From assembly GCA_947179155.2 (NCBI GenBank), contig OX359285.1, forward strand, positions 11,018,010 through 11,082,009: a DNA stretch of 64,000 nucleotides, written 5' to 3'. Shown here piece after piece: positions 36,844 to 49,917 of this stretch. A program made the position numbers and the translations under genes. Every line of letters begins with the position of its first letter. Position 1 is the stretch's first letter. The notes below the pieces were generated by a model, which worked only from the letters and a program-made list of their open reading frames with translations, was not told where the DNA came from and did no database searches. The stretch comes from Hedera helix. Lineage: Eukaryota > Streptophyta > Magnoliopsida > Apiales > Araliaceae.

Positions 36844-37070
36844 TGATAATTATATATTTCAATCAACTAGATATCAACAATTTTTAGCTTTTGTAAAGGA
36901 CTTGAGTCACTGCTTGATTGGTTTTTTTGGGGAAAAAAATAGTTTTGAATTTGGGATTGACACGGAATTTTTATTTTATGACAGAAAGAGTGATCCAACC
37001 GCGAGCTAAATTAATAATTAATGATTTCGTAACCTTAAAAAAAACTCTAAAAATAACTACTTAACTCGTG

Positions 37071-37101
<31 letters not shown>

Positions 37102-37610
37102 CACTCTAACACACACTTGTATATAAAAAAAATCTATTAAATTGTTAGGAAGACGAGGGCTTGAAGATAAAAGAAATTATTCAACCAACATTTACAAGTA
37201 GTTAGAGAAACCGCGGACTTCATTAGCACAAATTATAATATAAGATCGATGCGCTCATGCGTACACTAATCCCTAGTTAACGCTTTCTCAAATATGAATT
37301 ATTCCTATTAATCTTTTCAACTAAGTAGCTACCTAGCTTGAAGATTAAATATTAAGAGAAACAGGAAAAGAAAAAGGTGTGGACGCAATCATTAAATCAT
37401 ACGATTATAAAAACAAATTCTATACGAACTTGGAAACCAATTAAAAATGTTACAAGTGAACGTACCAATTGATTGCAATAATATTTACCTTGGCTAAAGT
37501 ACTTTAAACGATATATTATTTTTATTTCTACAAAATGGAAATGTTGATTATATTCATTTTCTCTCTGTCACGTGCTCCGTACATGGCCTTTTGTACCCAT
37601 GCACTACTTC
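36844..37610. other. FMO upstream region
   Basis: AT-rich promoter region with a (TA)n run near 37071-37095. Nothing else is recognised apart from the G-box and TATA box listed separately. Confidence 0.6.
37569..37574 (+). promoter_or_regulatory. G-box upstream of FMO
   Basis: CACGTG, 42 bases before the TATA box. G-boxes bind bZIP and bHLH factors, often in light, ABA or stress responses. Function here is inferred. Confidence 0.55.
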
Positions 37611-37618
37611 TATAAATA
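37611..37618 (+). promoter_or_regulatory. FMO TATA box
   Basis: TATAAATA, 78 bases before the chosen ATG. It predicts a transcription start near 37640 and rules out an upstream start at 37620. Confidence 0.75.
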
Positions 37619-37688
37619 GGTGTTTATTCTCCAAATGAAAAACCATCCCTCTATTAAGCTCTCAAAGCATAACAAAAAAGAAACCCTA

Positions 37689-39245
37689 ATGGCTATTTTC
37701 TCCAAAATTGGCATTGTGGGAGCGGGCATTAGCGGTATAGCTGCTGCTAAACAGCTCTCGGAATACAATCCGGTGGTTTTGGAGGCCTCCGACTCCCTCG
37801 GAGGAGTCTGGAAACACTGTTCATATAGGTCCACAAAGCTTCAAACTCCACGTTGCGATTACGAGTTCTCGGATTTCCCTTGGACCCAAAGAGAGAATTC
37901 AAGTTTCCCATCTTATAAAGAAATATTGGATTATCTCTATTCTTATGCTACCAACTTTGATTTGTTGAAGCTTGTGAAATTCAACTCAAAGGCGGTGGAA
38001 ATCCGGTTTGTTGGTGATCGTGAAACCACCACCGGTTTTGGTGGTAAGGTGGGAGATCAATATGGAAATCTAATTAGTACTGGAAAGCCGGTGTGGGAGG
38101 TTGCGGTCCAGACTAATCAATCAGAAATTGTTCAGGTTTAAATTGTTCTCAAAACTACCTACACAAGAAATTTTATTCAATGTGACGTATTATTGTGTGA
38201 CGCTCTGAGCGATAGTCCAGTAATTGTCACCGAGTAGTACATATATATATAATCTATTTTAGTTCAAATATTGGAAAAAAATAAAATCTAATAATTTTGC
38301 ATGAACAATATTTTCTCATATGGTAAGAAGATGATAAAAGATTTACAAGAGTTTGCATGCAAAATTGGACACGCATGCATGCATGTTATATTATCATGCC
38401 ATAACAATTACAGTTTTAGCAAATATTATTAGCAATATGTTAATTTGAAAAATAAATAAATTAGTCTTAATAGTCATTGTTAGAAATATATCTTTAATTT
38501 TGGAATAGATCAACTAATTGTATTTACATCAAAATATACTCCATTTTCAATATCTTGACAAGCTAATATCTAATTTATTAACTTCTTTTCTTCTTCTTTT
38601 TTTGTAATTGATTATTTGATTAATGCAGTGGTATTTGTTTGAGTTTCTTGTAATTTGCACCGGGAAATATGGGGATGAACCGAAAATACCAACATTCCCT
38701 TGTAACAAAGGGCCAGAAGTATTTAAAGGGAAGGTGATGCATTCCGTTGATTACAGCAAACTCGATGAAGAAGCCTCTGTGGAATTACTTAAAGGCAAGA
38801 AGGTGGTCGTCGTTGGCTATAAGAAATCCGCCATTGACTTGGCCGTTGAATGTGCTGAAGCTAACCAAGGTACTTACGTTCTAAATTCTAGATGTATATA
38901 ACTAATTAACCATTTTAGTATGTGCGTATGTATGTATATATGTCTATATATAATTATGTATAAAGGTGTAAAATTTCAAATTTTGAGGGGCAACTAGCAT
39001 ATTATTGTTTTCATATCTTTGTAATTTTTACTTCTCCGATCAGTGTTATTTTGATGGCGGAAAATGGATTTGAGTGGTATTAACTGTTTCGCCTATTATA
39101 AACTATATTTTTACCCATATATTTAGTGAAAATTTTAGACTCTTTTATGTCAAATAGAATAAATTTCATAGTCTTTTCGGAGACAGGAGGTACTTTAATT
39201 GGTCCAAAAGGCAGTAATGAATTAATTAATAAATCATTATGAAAT

Positions 39246-39294
<49 letters not shown>

Positions 39295-39681
39295 TCGTAT
39301 GTATGTACGTTTGGTTAGGGTGGGTTTTTGCATGGTTTTGGCTTGGAAAAGACTTGGTGAGAGAGAGAGAGAATGATAATTGAGGAGATGGAGGACTGGG
39401 TAGTGTGAGAATATAAAAGGCATAAAGTAGTGTCAAAACATCTGGAGAAAGTCAAATGTTTGATATATTAATTGACTTGCTGACTGAGTAGTTTGTTTGT
39501 ACACACTTCTAAATTCTAAATCACGTACATGAATTCGAATTTTTCTTTAATTAGTTTGGACTTTTGATAACACAAGAATTTACCCATGAAATAGAAAATC
39601 AACGGTTAAAATTTAACATCGAAATATAATACAATTACATATAAATTAAATAAAAAATAATAATAATAATAATAATAATAC

Positions 39682-39717
<36 letters not shown>

Positions 39718-42079
39718 TATATATATGTATGTATATATATATAAATTCATTAATTTGGCTAATATTACTAATATGATGTATTTATTAAATATTTTATATA
39801 TTCAATAATCTATACACTAAATAATATTTTATAATAATCAAAAAACTCTAACTATTATGATATAGACTCAAATTTAATACATTAATCAAACTTATGAAAC
39901 TCTGAACCAATCAAAACATCACCTTATACCCCCTATACCCGAGACTACCTTTTCTTAAAGTAATATATAGTTAAATGGGATGATGTTTATCATTACTCCA
40001 TATCTTAAGTTAAGTTTTTATTTTGAGGAGTGACCTAATAAATATTATTTCACAATCAGTTATAATTTACTTTGAATATTTTTATTTTGTAAGTATCGAA
40101 TTGTGATTTAAATATATTTCTTTTAATATAGAAAGAAAAAATTGCCAAAAAATTAGTATCATTGTAACCCCTCATTAATACAGATATTCTTACTCAAAAA
40201 ATTGTTGAACTTTCAAAAGTAAAGTTGGTTTTATAATTTGAAATTTAAGTAATTTACAATTTTAGCCCCTTATTTCATTTTTTATTTGTCCCAACTATTC
40301 ATTTAGAATTCAAATCTCTTGTTACATTATTTAGCGGGAAAAAAAAATCTCGTTACATTCTCTGTCTTTTCTGTCATCTCGTATCATATATTGATGTCAA
40401 TTAAGTAATTCTCATATATTTACAAAGTTAACTGTTAATAAATAAATATTTCTTCGTTCTAAATTATAAGATTATTATTAACTTTTGAAAGTCAATTTAT
40501 AATTTTTTTTAAATTCAAAATTAAAATGATTCATTAAAAATTATAAAACAATAGATCATATAATGAATAGTACTTGTTAAATATTTTGCAATATTTATTA
40601 TCGTATTGATTATAATTAAAAGAATTTATGTTAATTTTAAATTTAAAAGTATTTGAAGTCGACTTAAAAAAATCAATAATAATTTTATATTTTCAAACGG
40701 ACGGAGTAGAATGTTGTAGACAACAACACATTATATTACATTGGGACAGGGAATTTGAACTCATTTGCTTGAAAAGTGACATAATATTTCGAACCCTTTG
40801 ATGAAACATGATTACTTGAGTTGGTCAGTTAATTCGGAAGCTCTTAAATTTCTTTACGATGCAAGATTTTCAATTAGGGGCACTCATTTTGGGAAGGTAT
40901 AGTGTTGAAGTGCATATTTTTAGTTTTCGTTTATATTCTATATATAATATACACTAGATTATAAATATAAGTTCTAATTATCTTGTGTATTTGCTAATAA
41001 AGGACCAGAAGGCGAACCATGCACTATGGTAGTAAGGACCTTGCATTGGACTGTTCCACACTACTCCATCTGGGGTTTACCATTTTACTTGTTCTATTCA
41101 ACAAGATTTTCCCAGTTCCTCCATGAAAGGCCTAATCAAGGTCTCTTCAGGACCCTCCTTTGCCACCTATCATCCCCTATGGTAACTTTTCTCTCACAGA
41201 AAATCTTAAAAAGTTTTTTAATAATCTCCCTCACTCTTTTTATTTTATTTTTAAAATGTCTATATATTAGCTGGTTATTAATTAGTAAATAGCTAATGTT
41301 CGACAGAGGCGAGCAGTTTCAAAGATTATCGAGTCCTATTTGGCATGGAAGCTTCCACTGGAAAAATATGGATTGAAACCAGAGCACCCTTTTGAGGAAG
41401 ACTACGCATCTTGTCAGATGGCCATATTGCCAGAGAATTTCTTCGCTGAGGCCGATAAGGGGAAGATCATGTTCAAAAGAGCTTCTCATTGGTGGTTTTG
41501 GGAGGGAGGAGTTGAATTTGAAGATAACACTAAGTTGAAGGCTGATGTTGTGTTTCTTGCTACTGGTTATGATGGCAAGAAAAAGCTCAAAGCTATATTA
41601 CCAGATCCCTTTCGCAGTTTGATGGAATTCCCCTCCGGTATGATGCCCTTGTACAGGTAAGCCTAAAGCTCTCATTTTGTAACTGCCCAAAATGAGAGTT
41701 CTACTCAACTTCTTAATTTTTATGCTTGTGTGACAGGGGTACTATTCATCCTTTCATTCCAAACATGGCGTTTGTGGGTTATGTGGAGAGTGTTTCGAAC
41801 CTTCACACTGCAGAAATACGGTGCAAATGGCTAGCTCGACTCGCTGCTGGTCAGTTTAAGCTCCCAAGTGTGGAGACTATGCTTGTACAAATAACCACAG
41901 AGATGGACATTATGAAAAGGACGACGAGGTTTTACAAGAGGAACTGCATTTCTACTTTCAGTATTAACCACAGTGATGAAATCTGTGAAGAGATGGGATG
42001 GAATTCATGGAGGAAGAAGAACTGGTTTGCTGAAGCATTTAGCCCTTACAACACTCAGGATTATCAAGAGGAAAAGTAA
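37689..42079 (+). CDS. Flavin-containing monooxygenase, FMO1-like, five exons (519 aa)
   Basis: FAD- and NADPH-dependent oxygenase of the plant FMO1 clade, whose Arabidopsis member makes N-hydroxypipecolic acid in systemic immunity. The substrate here is not known. Exons: 37689-38135, 38629-38869, 41003-41181, 41307-41656, 41737-42079. All introns are GT-AG and the phases join exactly to 520 codons with stop, a normal family length. Motifs: FAD loop GAGISG (11-16), FMO signature FKGKVMHSVDY (181-191), NADPH loop GYKKS (212-216; GFKKS is more usual), FLATGY (372-377). The C-terminus AFSPYNTQDYQEEK fits the family. It appears intact. Intron 2 is 2.1 kb and holds a MITE and microsatellites. The gene converges on PRXQ. 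Orthology to FMO1 itself, as against another paralogue, is uncertain. Confidence 0.93.
39246..39292. repeat. (TA)n(TG)n microsatellite in FMO intron 2
   Basis: An AT run followed by about 17 TG units. A second cluster, (TAA)n followed by (AT)n, lies at about 39657-39740. Confidence 0.95.
40449..40706. mobile_element. Stowaway-like MITE in FMO intron 2 (258 bp)
   Basis: Left end TTTCTTCGTTCTAAATTATA; the reverse complement of the right end is CTCCGTCCGTTTGAAAATAT. Inner TIR sequence (AAGATTATTATTAACTTTTG) also pairs. TA flanks both sides. These are Stowaway features. Confidence 0.8.
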
Positions 42080-42502
42080 AATCACGACTCAACAATAGTA
42101 TTCTATGGGCATAATCTAATCAGTTTGTTATTTTATTTGTATCTTTGTCTGAACAATAAGTTGGTAGAACACTTACTGGAGCAGTAATACCAGATAGTTG
42201 TAATGGAACAATTCCCACTATGTGGAACAAGCTTCAAACTGGGATGTGGTTTAGGGTGAAGTTGTGAAAGAATAAAAAGAAAGGTATACCCTGTATAGGA
42301 GCATTCAGTTACAATATTTATAAATAAAACTTTTCTCTTCATTCCGATTGTAGAAATTAACAATGAGTATGCATACAAATCATAACTCACAAGACGAAAC
42401 TTGTACAAGGAAAAGTAAAGATCTACATTCATAAATATCAGATTTAAATGGGAAGATTGGGGGAAAAACCATGTTGAGATGAGATTGTAGAGTAAGAAAG
42501 GC
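42080..42502. other. Shared 3' region between FMO and PRXQ
   Basis: A 423-bp convergent intergenic stretch that must hold both 3' UTRs. Transcripts may overlap. No other feature is seen. Confidence 0.7.
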
Positions 42503-44868
42503 TCAAAGACTTTGAAGCAGCTTCAAGGTCTCATCAATATGCTTTTCAGGTTGAAACTGGTTATTGTAAATAAGCTGAACCTTTCCAGTCTTGTCAAGGA
42601 CATAGGTTTGCCTTCCAGGCAATGTACCGAAAAGATCAGATGGCACACCCCATTCTTTCCTAACCTTGTTACCCTCGTCACTCAACAATGTGTATGGAAG
42701 TTTGTATTTCTTCGCAAATGCCTACATCAATTTGAACCTTCACGTTAATCACAAACATATCTTGTTATGACAATGGCTAACGGACAAGCAAACAACACGC
42801 GCAGTGAATAACAAACAATCAGATAAGCAAGAGAAGTATAATGCAAGACACAGTGTTTTTGTGGTTTGGCTTTTAGCCTATGTGGCTACGTCCAGGTTTT
42901 CTAGTACAATGATCAATGGTGAGTTAATCACTCATGACAGATAAATTTCTCTACCCAAGTAGCACACCAATATCTCGCAAAACTCATTGACGCCCCACTA
43001 TAAGCTGCTTCAATACCCACACTAATTGGTTATCCAAGTCATAATAACAACAATATCTCATAACAGGTACAATAATATACGTATAACCATGAAAAAAATT
43101 AGAAACTGCCAAGTATCATGCAATTTTCTTCTGTCTGAAATTCTTTAGGTCTTAAAATACATAATATTTCCTGCCAATTTTAATTGGGCATGGTCAAAAC
43201 AGAAAGGAAATTGAAGTAACAGATTTGAGGTCCAAGAACGCCAAGCATGCCCGTGAATATGATGAGCTTTAGAATGTTAAGAACATAATTGGCTAAATAT
43301 TGCAAGTTGGAGCTTACTAAAGTTTTAAGGGTGGTCCACCGTGAACTACAACTTAAAATCAGTTGCCTGAAGACTGACTCGTTGAAATCTAAGCACATTA
43401 GTAAGTCAAATGCTTATCAGCGCTAAAAAAAATAAAAATCAATGCCCTTTATATGAAATGATATTTTTGGAACTAACGTAAAGAAAACAGAGTTGTGCTG
43501 ATATTATAAAGTCAATGAACAATACATGAACATATACAAGGATATTTTAGTATTATTGCAGTAAAATAAGATTTATCACCCAACCAAGAAGTTTGTTAAT
43601 TTGTTTTACCTTGTGTGATGATGAATCATCACCACTGATCCCAACAACCTCAGCTCCTGCTTTCTTAAATTTCTCATAAGAGTCCCTGAAGGCACATGCC
43701 TGTGAAGTGCACAGAAAATTTGTTAACTTTATTGGTGATTAGTCCATTGAATATCACTCATGGTAATGAAGATTCACAGCAGACTACCATAGGCGACATA
43801 CTGTCATCACGAATCACTCCATATCTAACATTGCACCATTTGTGCTAAATTTTTCGCAGAAATGACACCTAAGAAATACAGTCCATAGGACTCCATACTA
43901 CTTGGTTCTAATTATACGGCTTTCTATTTCAACATACTTTTAATTAAAATTTCGGCTTCTTTTTTTGTTGTTGAAAAAGGCTGTTTTTTCCTTCTAAATC
44001 CGCCAAAGGTTGAGCAATAAACTTACTGGCAGGTACTAAAAATTATATAGAACATCAAATATCTGAGTGACAATTCGAGTTTCCAAAATTAGGGGATTCC
44101 TAGCCATTACATAACATAAATAGAAAGTTTTGAAAACGGTAAAAATTACAAAGCCTGGAGCCTTTGTGCATAAGCTAATATTTTAGGACCTATAAAATTG
44201 TACTCAAAATCTATTCATTTGATGTGAAATGGGAGCAAAAGTTTACATCTTTACAGCTAAACTTGAAAACAAACTTATGATTTATGAAGCTAAGCAATAA
44301 TCATATGCAAAATCTTTTCATGTTAATTGGAAAATGAAAGAAAACCCGGGGGAAAAAAGGGACCTGCTTGGTGCAGCCAGGGCTTTCATCAGCAGGGTAG
44401 AAATAAACAACCACAGGCTTGCCTTTGAATTTGGAAAGACTCACAGTTTTGCCGTCTTGATCTTTCAATGTAAATGATGGGGGCACTGAGCCTTGCTCCA
44501 CCTTCAAGAAATCACAAAACAGAGTAAATTAATGATGACCCAGTAAATCAAAATAAAATAAAAAAATAAGAAGAAGAAATAAACAGCTATAATCTTGAAT
44601 TTTTACAGAAAAATAATGTAACGTAATGTACCTTGGCAAAAATGGAAGTCTTGGTTGAAAAAGAAGACGGGAAAGAGAGAGAAGAGGCGTGAGAGAGCTT
44701 CAGGCCATACAATTTAGATTTTGACGATTTGGAGACAAATGGGAGGTTTTGACAAATTAGTGATGATGATTTAGGGGATTGGGTAGAGAACAAAGAAGGA
44801 AAGGTGTGCTTTGGTAGAGATACTGAAGCTGAAGCTGAAGCAGAAGCAGAAACAGCAGCAGCAGCCAT
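42503..44868 (-). CDS. PRXQ: Peroxiredoxin Q, chloroplast precursor, four exons (227 aa)
   Basis: Thiol peroxidase that reduces peroxides in the chloroplast, using thioredoxin as donor. Exons (minus): 44868-44632, 44501-44364, 43699-43610, 42721-42503; all phase 0 with GT-AG introns. Exon 1 (79 aa) is a Ser/Ala-rich transit peptide starting MAAAAVSASAS. The mature part starts near VEQGSVPPSFTL. The PrxQ signature is GCTKQAC: peroxidatic Cys122 and resolving Cys127, five residues apart, split between exons 2 and 3. FGTLPGRQTYVLD and the end HIDETLKLLQSL are standard. The length is slightly above the usual ~215, because of the transit peptide. No defect is seen. It is convergent with FMO, with no evident functional link. 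Confidence 0.96.
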
Positions 44869-45761
44869 TAATCTTTATAATGTGAAGTATTTTTTCTCAA
44901 AAGAAATTTTGGGTTTAATTGGGGGTTCTTGTTTAATTTTTTCCTGTTGTTGCAGAGGAAAATATATGGAGAGCGAAAGATAAAGGAGGGAAGAAGAAGA
45001 AGGGGATAGGAATTTGGCGTGGCCGATTATCGACCTTATTCATTGATTACACGGACGGTAGTAGAACTGGAACGGTCAAAGTAAACGTAGATATATGAAA
45101 CCGAGTAATATCCACCCCTCCCTCCGGCCTAAAAAAGTAATTTACCTATGGCCATTACTAATATTAAAATTTGTCATACGTATATTTGAATAGTTGAGCA
45201 TAGACATATTTTAATCGAACATATACAGATGCATTTGAATTGATATGGTTTTTAATTCATGTTCACAATTATGTTATTTTTTATATTTAATTTAATAATT
45301 TAGTCTTATATAGATATATAAATAGTATGTAAAAATTTGAAAATATGTTTATTATTATTTACACAAATTATCAAATCATTTAAAAATTATTTGTAAGTTT
45401 ATAAAATATAAGAAAAATTAGCTACAAAATATTGAATATCGCTTTATTCTTATATTAAATCTTCTCATGCTTGTAAATAATTTTTTTATACTTACCTTTT
45501 ATTTATTTTTTTTCTTCCTTTTATTTAAACAAATTTGATAACCCATGTGAGGTAGGAGTTAATTTGTATAACTTTTTTCATAAATATTTAATAATTTTTT
45601 ATTAATATATTTATTATTTTTCGCTAACATAATACATATATAATGTTAATAATTTGGTTTAATATATTCTACTACAATTTAAAGGAATTTAATTACTTTT
45701 AATATTATGTGATTAAAAATTACACTCATCAATTGAAATGAGTTATATAACATATATAACT
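44869..45761. other. PRXQ upstream region and AT-rich intergenic DNA
   Basis: The first ~150 bases are the likely leader and promoter of PRXQ (a purine-rich stretch near 44960-45010); no clear TATA box could be chosen. The rest is AT-rich without features. Confidence 0.5.
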
Positions 45762-46395
45762 CAGCTTATTATATAATGTATGAAGGAAGAGTTTTCAAAA
45801 ATAAACTATGTAAGACTTGAGGGATTTTGTGTGTCAATTACTTGGTTATCTTTCTTGTTGCTTTTTTTCCTCTATTTAGAATCTCACATCGAATGGAGAA
45901 ATGAAATAAGGAGGAAAATGAGTATATTAAACTCATTTGATTAGTATATCCTCTTATTTCATTAAACTTCTATCATGTGAATGATGTGAAACTTTGGTAC
46001 TAAGTATGTAATGTAAAATTCAGAATTCAGCTTATTATATAATGTACGAAGGAAGAGTTTTCAGAAGTAGACTATGTGAGACTTTAGGGATTTTGTGTGC
46101 TAACTACTTGGTTCTCCTTCTTGTTACCTTTTTTTCTCTATTCAAAGTCCTACAACGAATGGAGAAAGTAAATGAGGAGGAAAATGAGTATATTAAAACT
46201 CATTTGGCTTCTTGTTACCTTTTTTTTCTTTATTCAGAGTTCCATATCAAATGGAGAAAAGAAATGAGGAGGAAAATGAGTATATTAAACTAATTTGGTT
46301 GATATATATATATTTTTTATTCAAAGTACCACATCGAATGAAAAAAGAAAATGAGGAGGAAAATGAGTATATTAAACTCATTTGGTTGGTATATC
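45762..46395 (+). repeat. Tandem repeats with snRNA-promoter-like motif
   Basis: A 266-bp unit starting CAGCTTATTATATAATGTA (45762, 46028) is followed by shorter ~90-bp units. Four copies of a core occur near 45881, 46146, 46235 and 46326: an ATCTCACATCG-like element, GGAGGAAAATGAG, then TATATTA inside the inverted repeat AAATGAG/CTCATTT. Short ORFs across the units are not conserved and are not genes. Confidence 0.85.
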
Positions 46396-46405
46396 CTACT
46401 GTAAC

Positions 46406-47067
46406 TGTAAGGACCAAGAATTTTGAATTATATTATAAAAAAATTAGAAATTTAATTTTTAATTAATTACATTATGGTGTGAATTAATTTAAACCCTGAT
46501 AAGAAGGTTTGATTTTTGTTTGATAATGTTTGACTATTTGACTATTTGGTTAATATTGAATATGACAAGTTTAATTGGATTATGTAAATTAAATTAAATT
46601 CGATTATTAAATGATTCCTTAATTATTTAGACAAGCCCAATTAATCGAATTAGGTGATGGACTTGTGAAAATTGCTATGTGATTGGGTATTTTATTAATC
46701 TAGCCCAATGTTTTAATTGGGAGCCTAGTAAATTAATTTAGTAGCCCAAATTATTAAGAAGCTAGTGAATTATTTTAGTAATCCAATGTTGATGGATCCA
46801 AAGAGTATAGTGGCCCAAACAAATTAAATTATAAGCCCAAACTTTGATCCAATAAGCCTAGCTTCTAGAAGATCCATTATTTACCAATTTGGCTAAAAAA
46901 ATAAATCAAAAATAGGGCAAATTAGAGAGCATGACTGGTGGGTATGGATAGAGTACTATGGATTTCAAATTTTTATCCAATTTGTTGTTTAAGTTAGTGT
47001 ATGGAACACTCAATTTAATTGCTAGCATTTTTGAAAAAATGTTGAAATCCAATCTATACATATATAT
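46406..47067 (+). repeat. Fragment of a plus-strand LTR (U3 side)
   Basis: Starts TGTAAGGACCAAGAATTTTG, the form of a chromovirus LTR start. It runs ~660 bp and is cut off where the minus LTR at 47068 begins. No TATA box is reached. Confidence 0.5.
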
Positions 47068-49917
47068 TGTAACGACCCCGAAATTCGACCAACCTTATTA
47101 CCATAAATTTCATGTTTATTAAACATTATTTTCTTAACGGCCAAATTTCGGTCCGTTAGTAAATCTTCAATCACTTTATTTAATCCCTTAATTGACTCTA
47201 CAGTCATCAATTACCATATTTTTCCGTATAAATTTTTCTCTTTTCTCAATCCTGGTATTAAAATATTTGACATTTAAAAACTTATCGTCTCGATCCTAGT
47301 TCCTGGATCGCAACCTTTACTTTTTACTTTCAATTACAAGTGTCGTAAATCTCAATATTCAAAATTTAATATTGTTTATAGCTATACAATATTCTTTGTT
47401 TCATAATGCATAATTAGATATATAATAGTTTCTAACGTAACAACTATCTTGAACAATTACAGTTCATATTTAAATTCTATTTGTCCTATCCGGATCTAAT
47501 TTATATGTACATACAGCACATCAACATAAACTTCACAATTTGAAATATGATATTGAAAATATAACAATTACGTTCACAACTTTCTAGGGTAATCCGTCTC
47601 TAACATAATCTGATATTCTTGAAATTTATTTCTTTACCTGCAAAAATGTATATTATGCAAGTAATGAGTACAACGGCTCAACAAGTTCAACAGTTTACAC
47701 CTTTCATGCTTCATGTATCACATTTTATAACATGCTCTGTGTGTGTCATACATCATGTGTTGTGTTTCTACTAAAGCAACATAACTCATATATATTCATA
47801 TCATTGCACAAAGTACACATTGTTGTCATATTCTCCACAGATCACATAACACATAATTTATATGCATTTAAACAAGAATTAACATATTAACACAGATAAA
47901 CAGTTAACATCAAAGTACTGAAGAACTTGCCTGGATTGTGGAATTAATAAATACTCATTCTATAATGCTTCTCGTACAACCTATGATCATAAAATAATCA
48001 AATAATAATTATTTATCTCCTCATGATATTAATTTAATTAATTAATATCATCTCTGGGTCAATTATCAAATAATATGGTTAATTATATTAACCTCGTTTC
48101 TTAATATATTAATTTAACTTAATATAAAACATTTTCACTGTGGACAACCCAGCTCGTCGGATAAAATTTAGCATATTTGGTTGTCCGAATTTTCATTTAA
48201 TCATTTTTTAACTTTTAAACTTAATAGATTAATATTTAAAATATTTAAATATTAATCCCCAATATTTAATATTTTCACAAAAATATTAAATTTAGTGCCC
48301 AAATATCATTTCTATATTTTTAGAAATTTTCTATACTTTTTAAATAATTTTTAAACATTTATTTAATTAAAAACTATTTTTGGGGGCATTTTCGTAATTT
48401 CCGCAACTATAGGGACAAAACTGAAATTTTCCGGAAAGCTCAGGGGCACGCCGGTCATTTGGCAAGGCTAGAGACACGTTCAGTATTTCCTTAAAAGGCT
48501 AGAGGCACGCTAGTAATTTCCAGCGTTGCCGACGCCGCGCATTGCGCGCGGCCTCCCCCTACGTCTGTCAAACGACGTCGTTTGGCCTGGCGAGAAATTG
48601 GCTGTCGCGCATGGTGCGACCTTCCCCTTTCAGCGTCCCAAAAAGACGTCGTTTATATGCGCGCGCCAGAGAAAACTGGTCGTCACGCAATGCGTTGGCG
48701 GCCCTTTTTTTTTTTCTTACTTCTTTCCGTAACAGTAAGCTAACTTGGCCATTTTTCACCATTTTGATCCAAAAAAAATTCCAAAATAATACCTCTAAAA
48801 ATTATATAATTTACACATATTCATCCAAAATTTAATTAGAACAATTATTTTAATTACTTACTAATTTTCCATTAAATTAGTTTATCACCCATAAATATCA
48901 AAATAAATCAAACAATTAACTTTATACCTTCCTTGACTTGTAATTCTTCCTCTAGATGGCACCAAATCTTTCCTCTCTCTTGGTGGCTATGGAGTTTCCC
49001 GGTGGTGGCATGGTGGTGGTGTCGGGTGGAGAAAAGATGGAACAAGGGAGAGTTTATGTTTGCTTTTGCTTTCTTTTCTTTTCTTATTCCTTTTTCCTTA
49101 TTTCTTGTTTTTCTTTTCCTTTTTATAACAAAAGGAATTAACTACTTTTTGCAAGATTAAAAGGTCCACCGACTTGCCAACCGACTTGGAGCTTTCAGAT
49201 AAACAACATGCATAATTAAATAATTTATTACATTACGTAATTATTTCGTGTAATAAATAATTTCCGTAATTTCCTTAAAATATTTATTTTAATTCACTAA
49301 AATTCATAAAATGATTTATAAATAATATTTATACCTTTTTCAGGTACTTTTCTTGACAAATTTTGCACACGCATACTGACATGCATGTAATTATATGAGG
49401 TAATTTATATCTCCAAAATTCATAAAAATAATTCACATAACTTATAAAAATTATTTTTCATACATTTTCACTTTGTTACTTGGATAACATGTTACACTAA
49501 CATGTTCATGTTTCTAAAATATTATCCTCCATAAAAATCATAAAAATTTCATTATACATAAACATAATTTTTAATAAATAAAATATTTTTTTCCTCATTT
49601 ATTTTTCATTTCTTTACTATTTGTCACACTTTAAACATACACAAAATAATAATATATTGTACGATTTGTATAATTATCTTTCCTTTCTTAATTAATATAT
49701 CCTTCTTATATAAATTATATAATTATTTTCATACAATTTATATAATTATTATTTCCTTACTATCTAAGTTTCTTTTTTATATAAATTATATAATTTAATA
49801 TTATATAATTTATATAATTACATTCTCCTTTTTAAATAATTTCTAAAATTCCTCCATAATTATCGATTAATTATATAATCAATAATTACACCTTTATTAA
49901 CCCTCTCATTAATTTAA
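47068..49917 (-). repeat. Chromovirus-type LTR, minus orientation
   Basis: Starts (plus view) TGTAACGACCCCGAAATTCG, the reverse of an LTR 3' end. It holds a U5 hairpin and CAG (47638-47680), GGCAAGTTCTTC-type U5 sequence near 47925, and a minus TATA candidate near 49120-49128. Two ACGACGTCGT-type palindromes lie in a GC-rich patch (48530-48670). ORFs here are not genes. The right border is not certain, as no clean TGT start was found. Confidence 0.6.

Noticed and set aside
48526..48835. Overlapping ORFs in the GC-rich patch, including a 97-aa one
   Set aside because: Three frames are open at once over one GC-rich LTR stretch; none has a recognisable motif.
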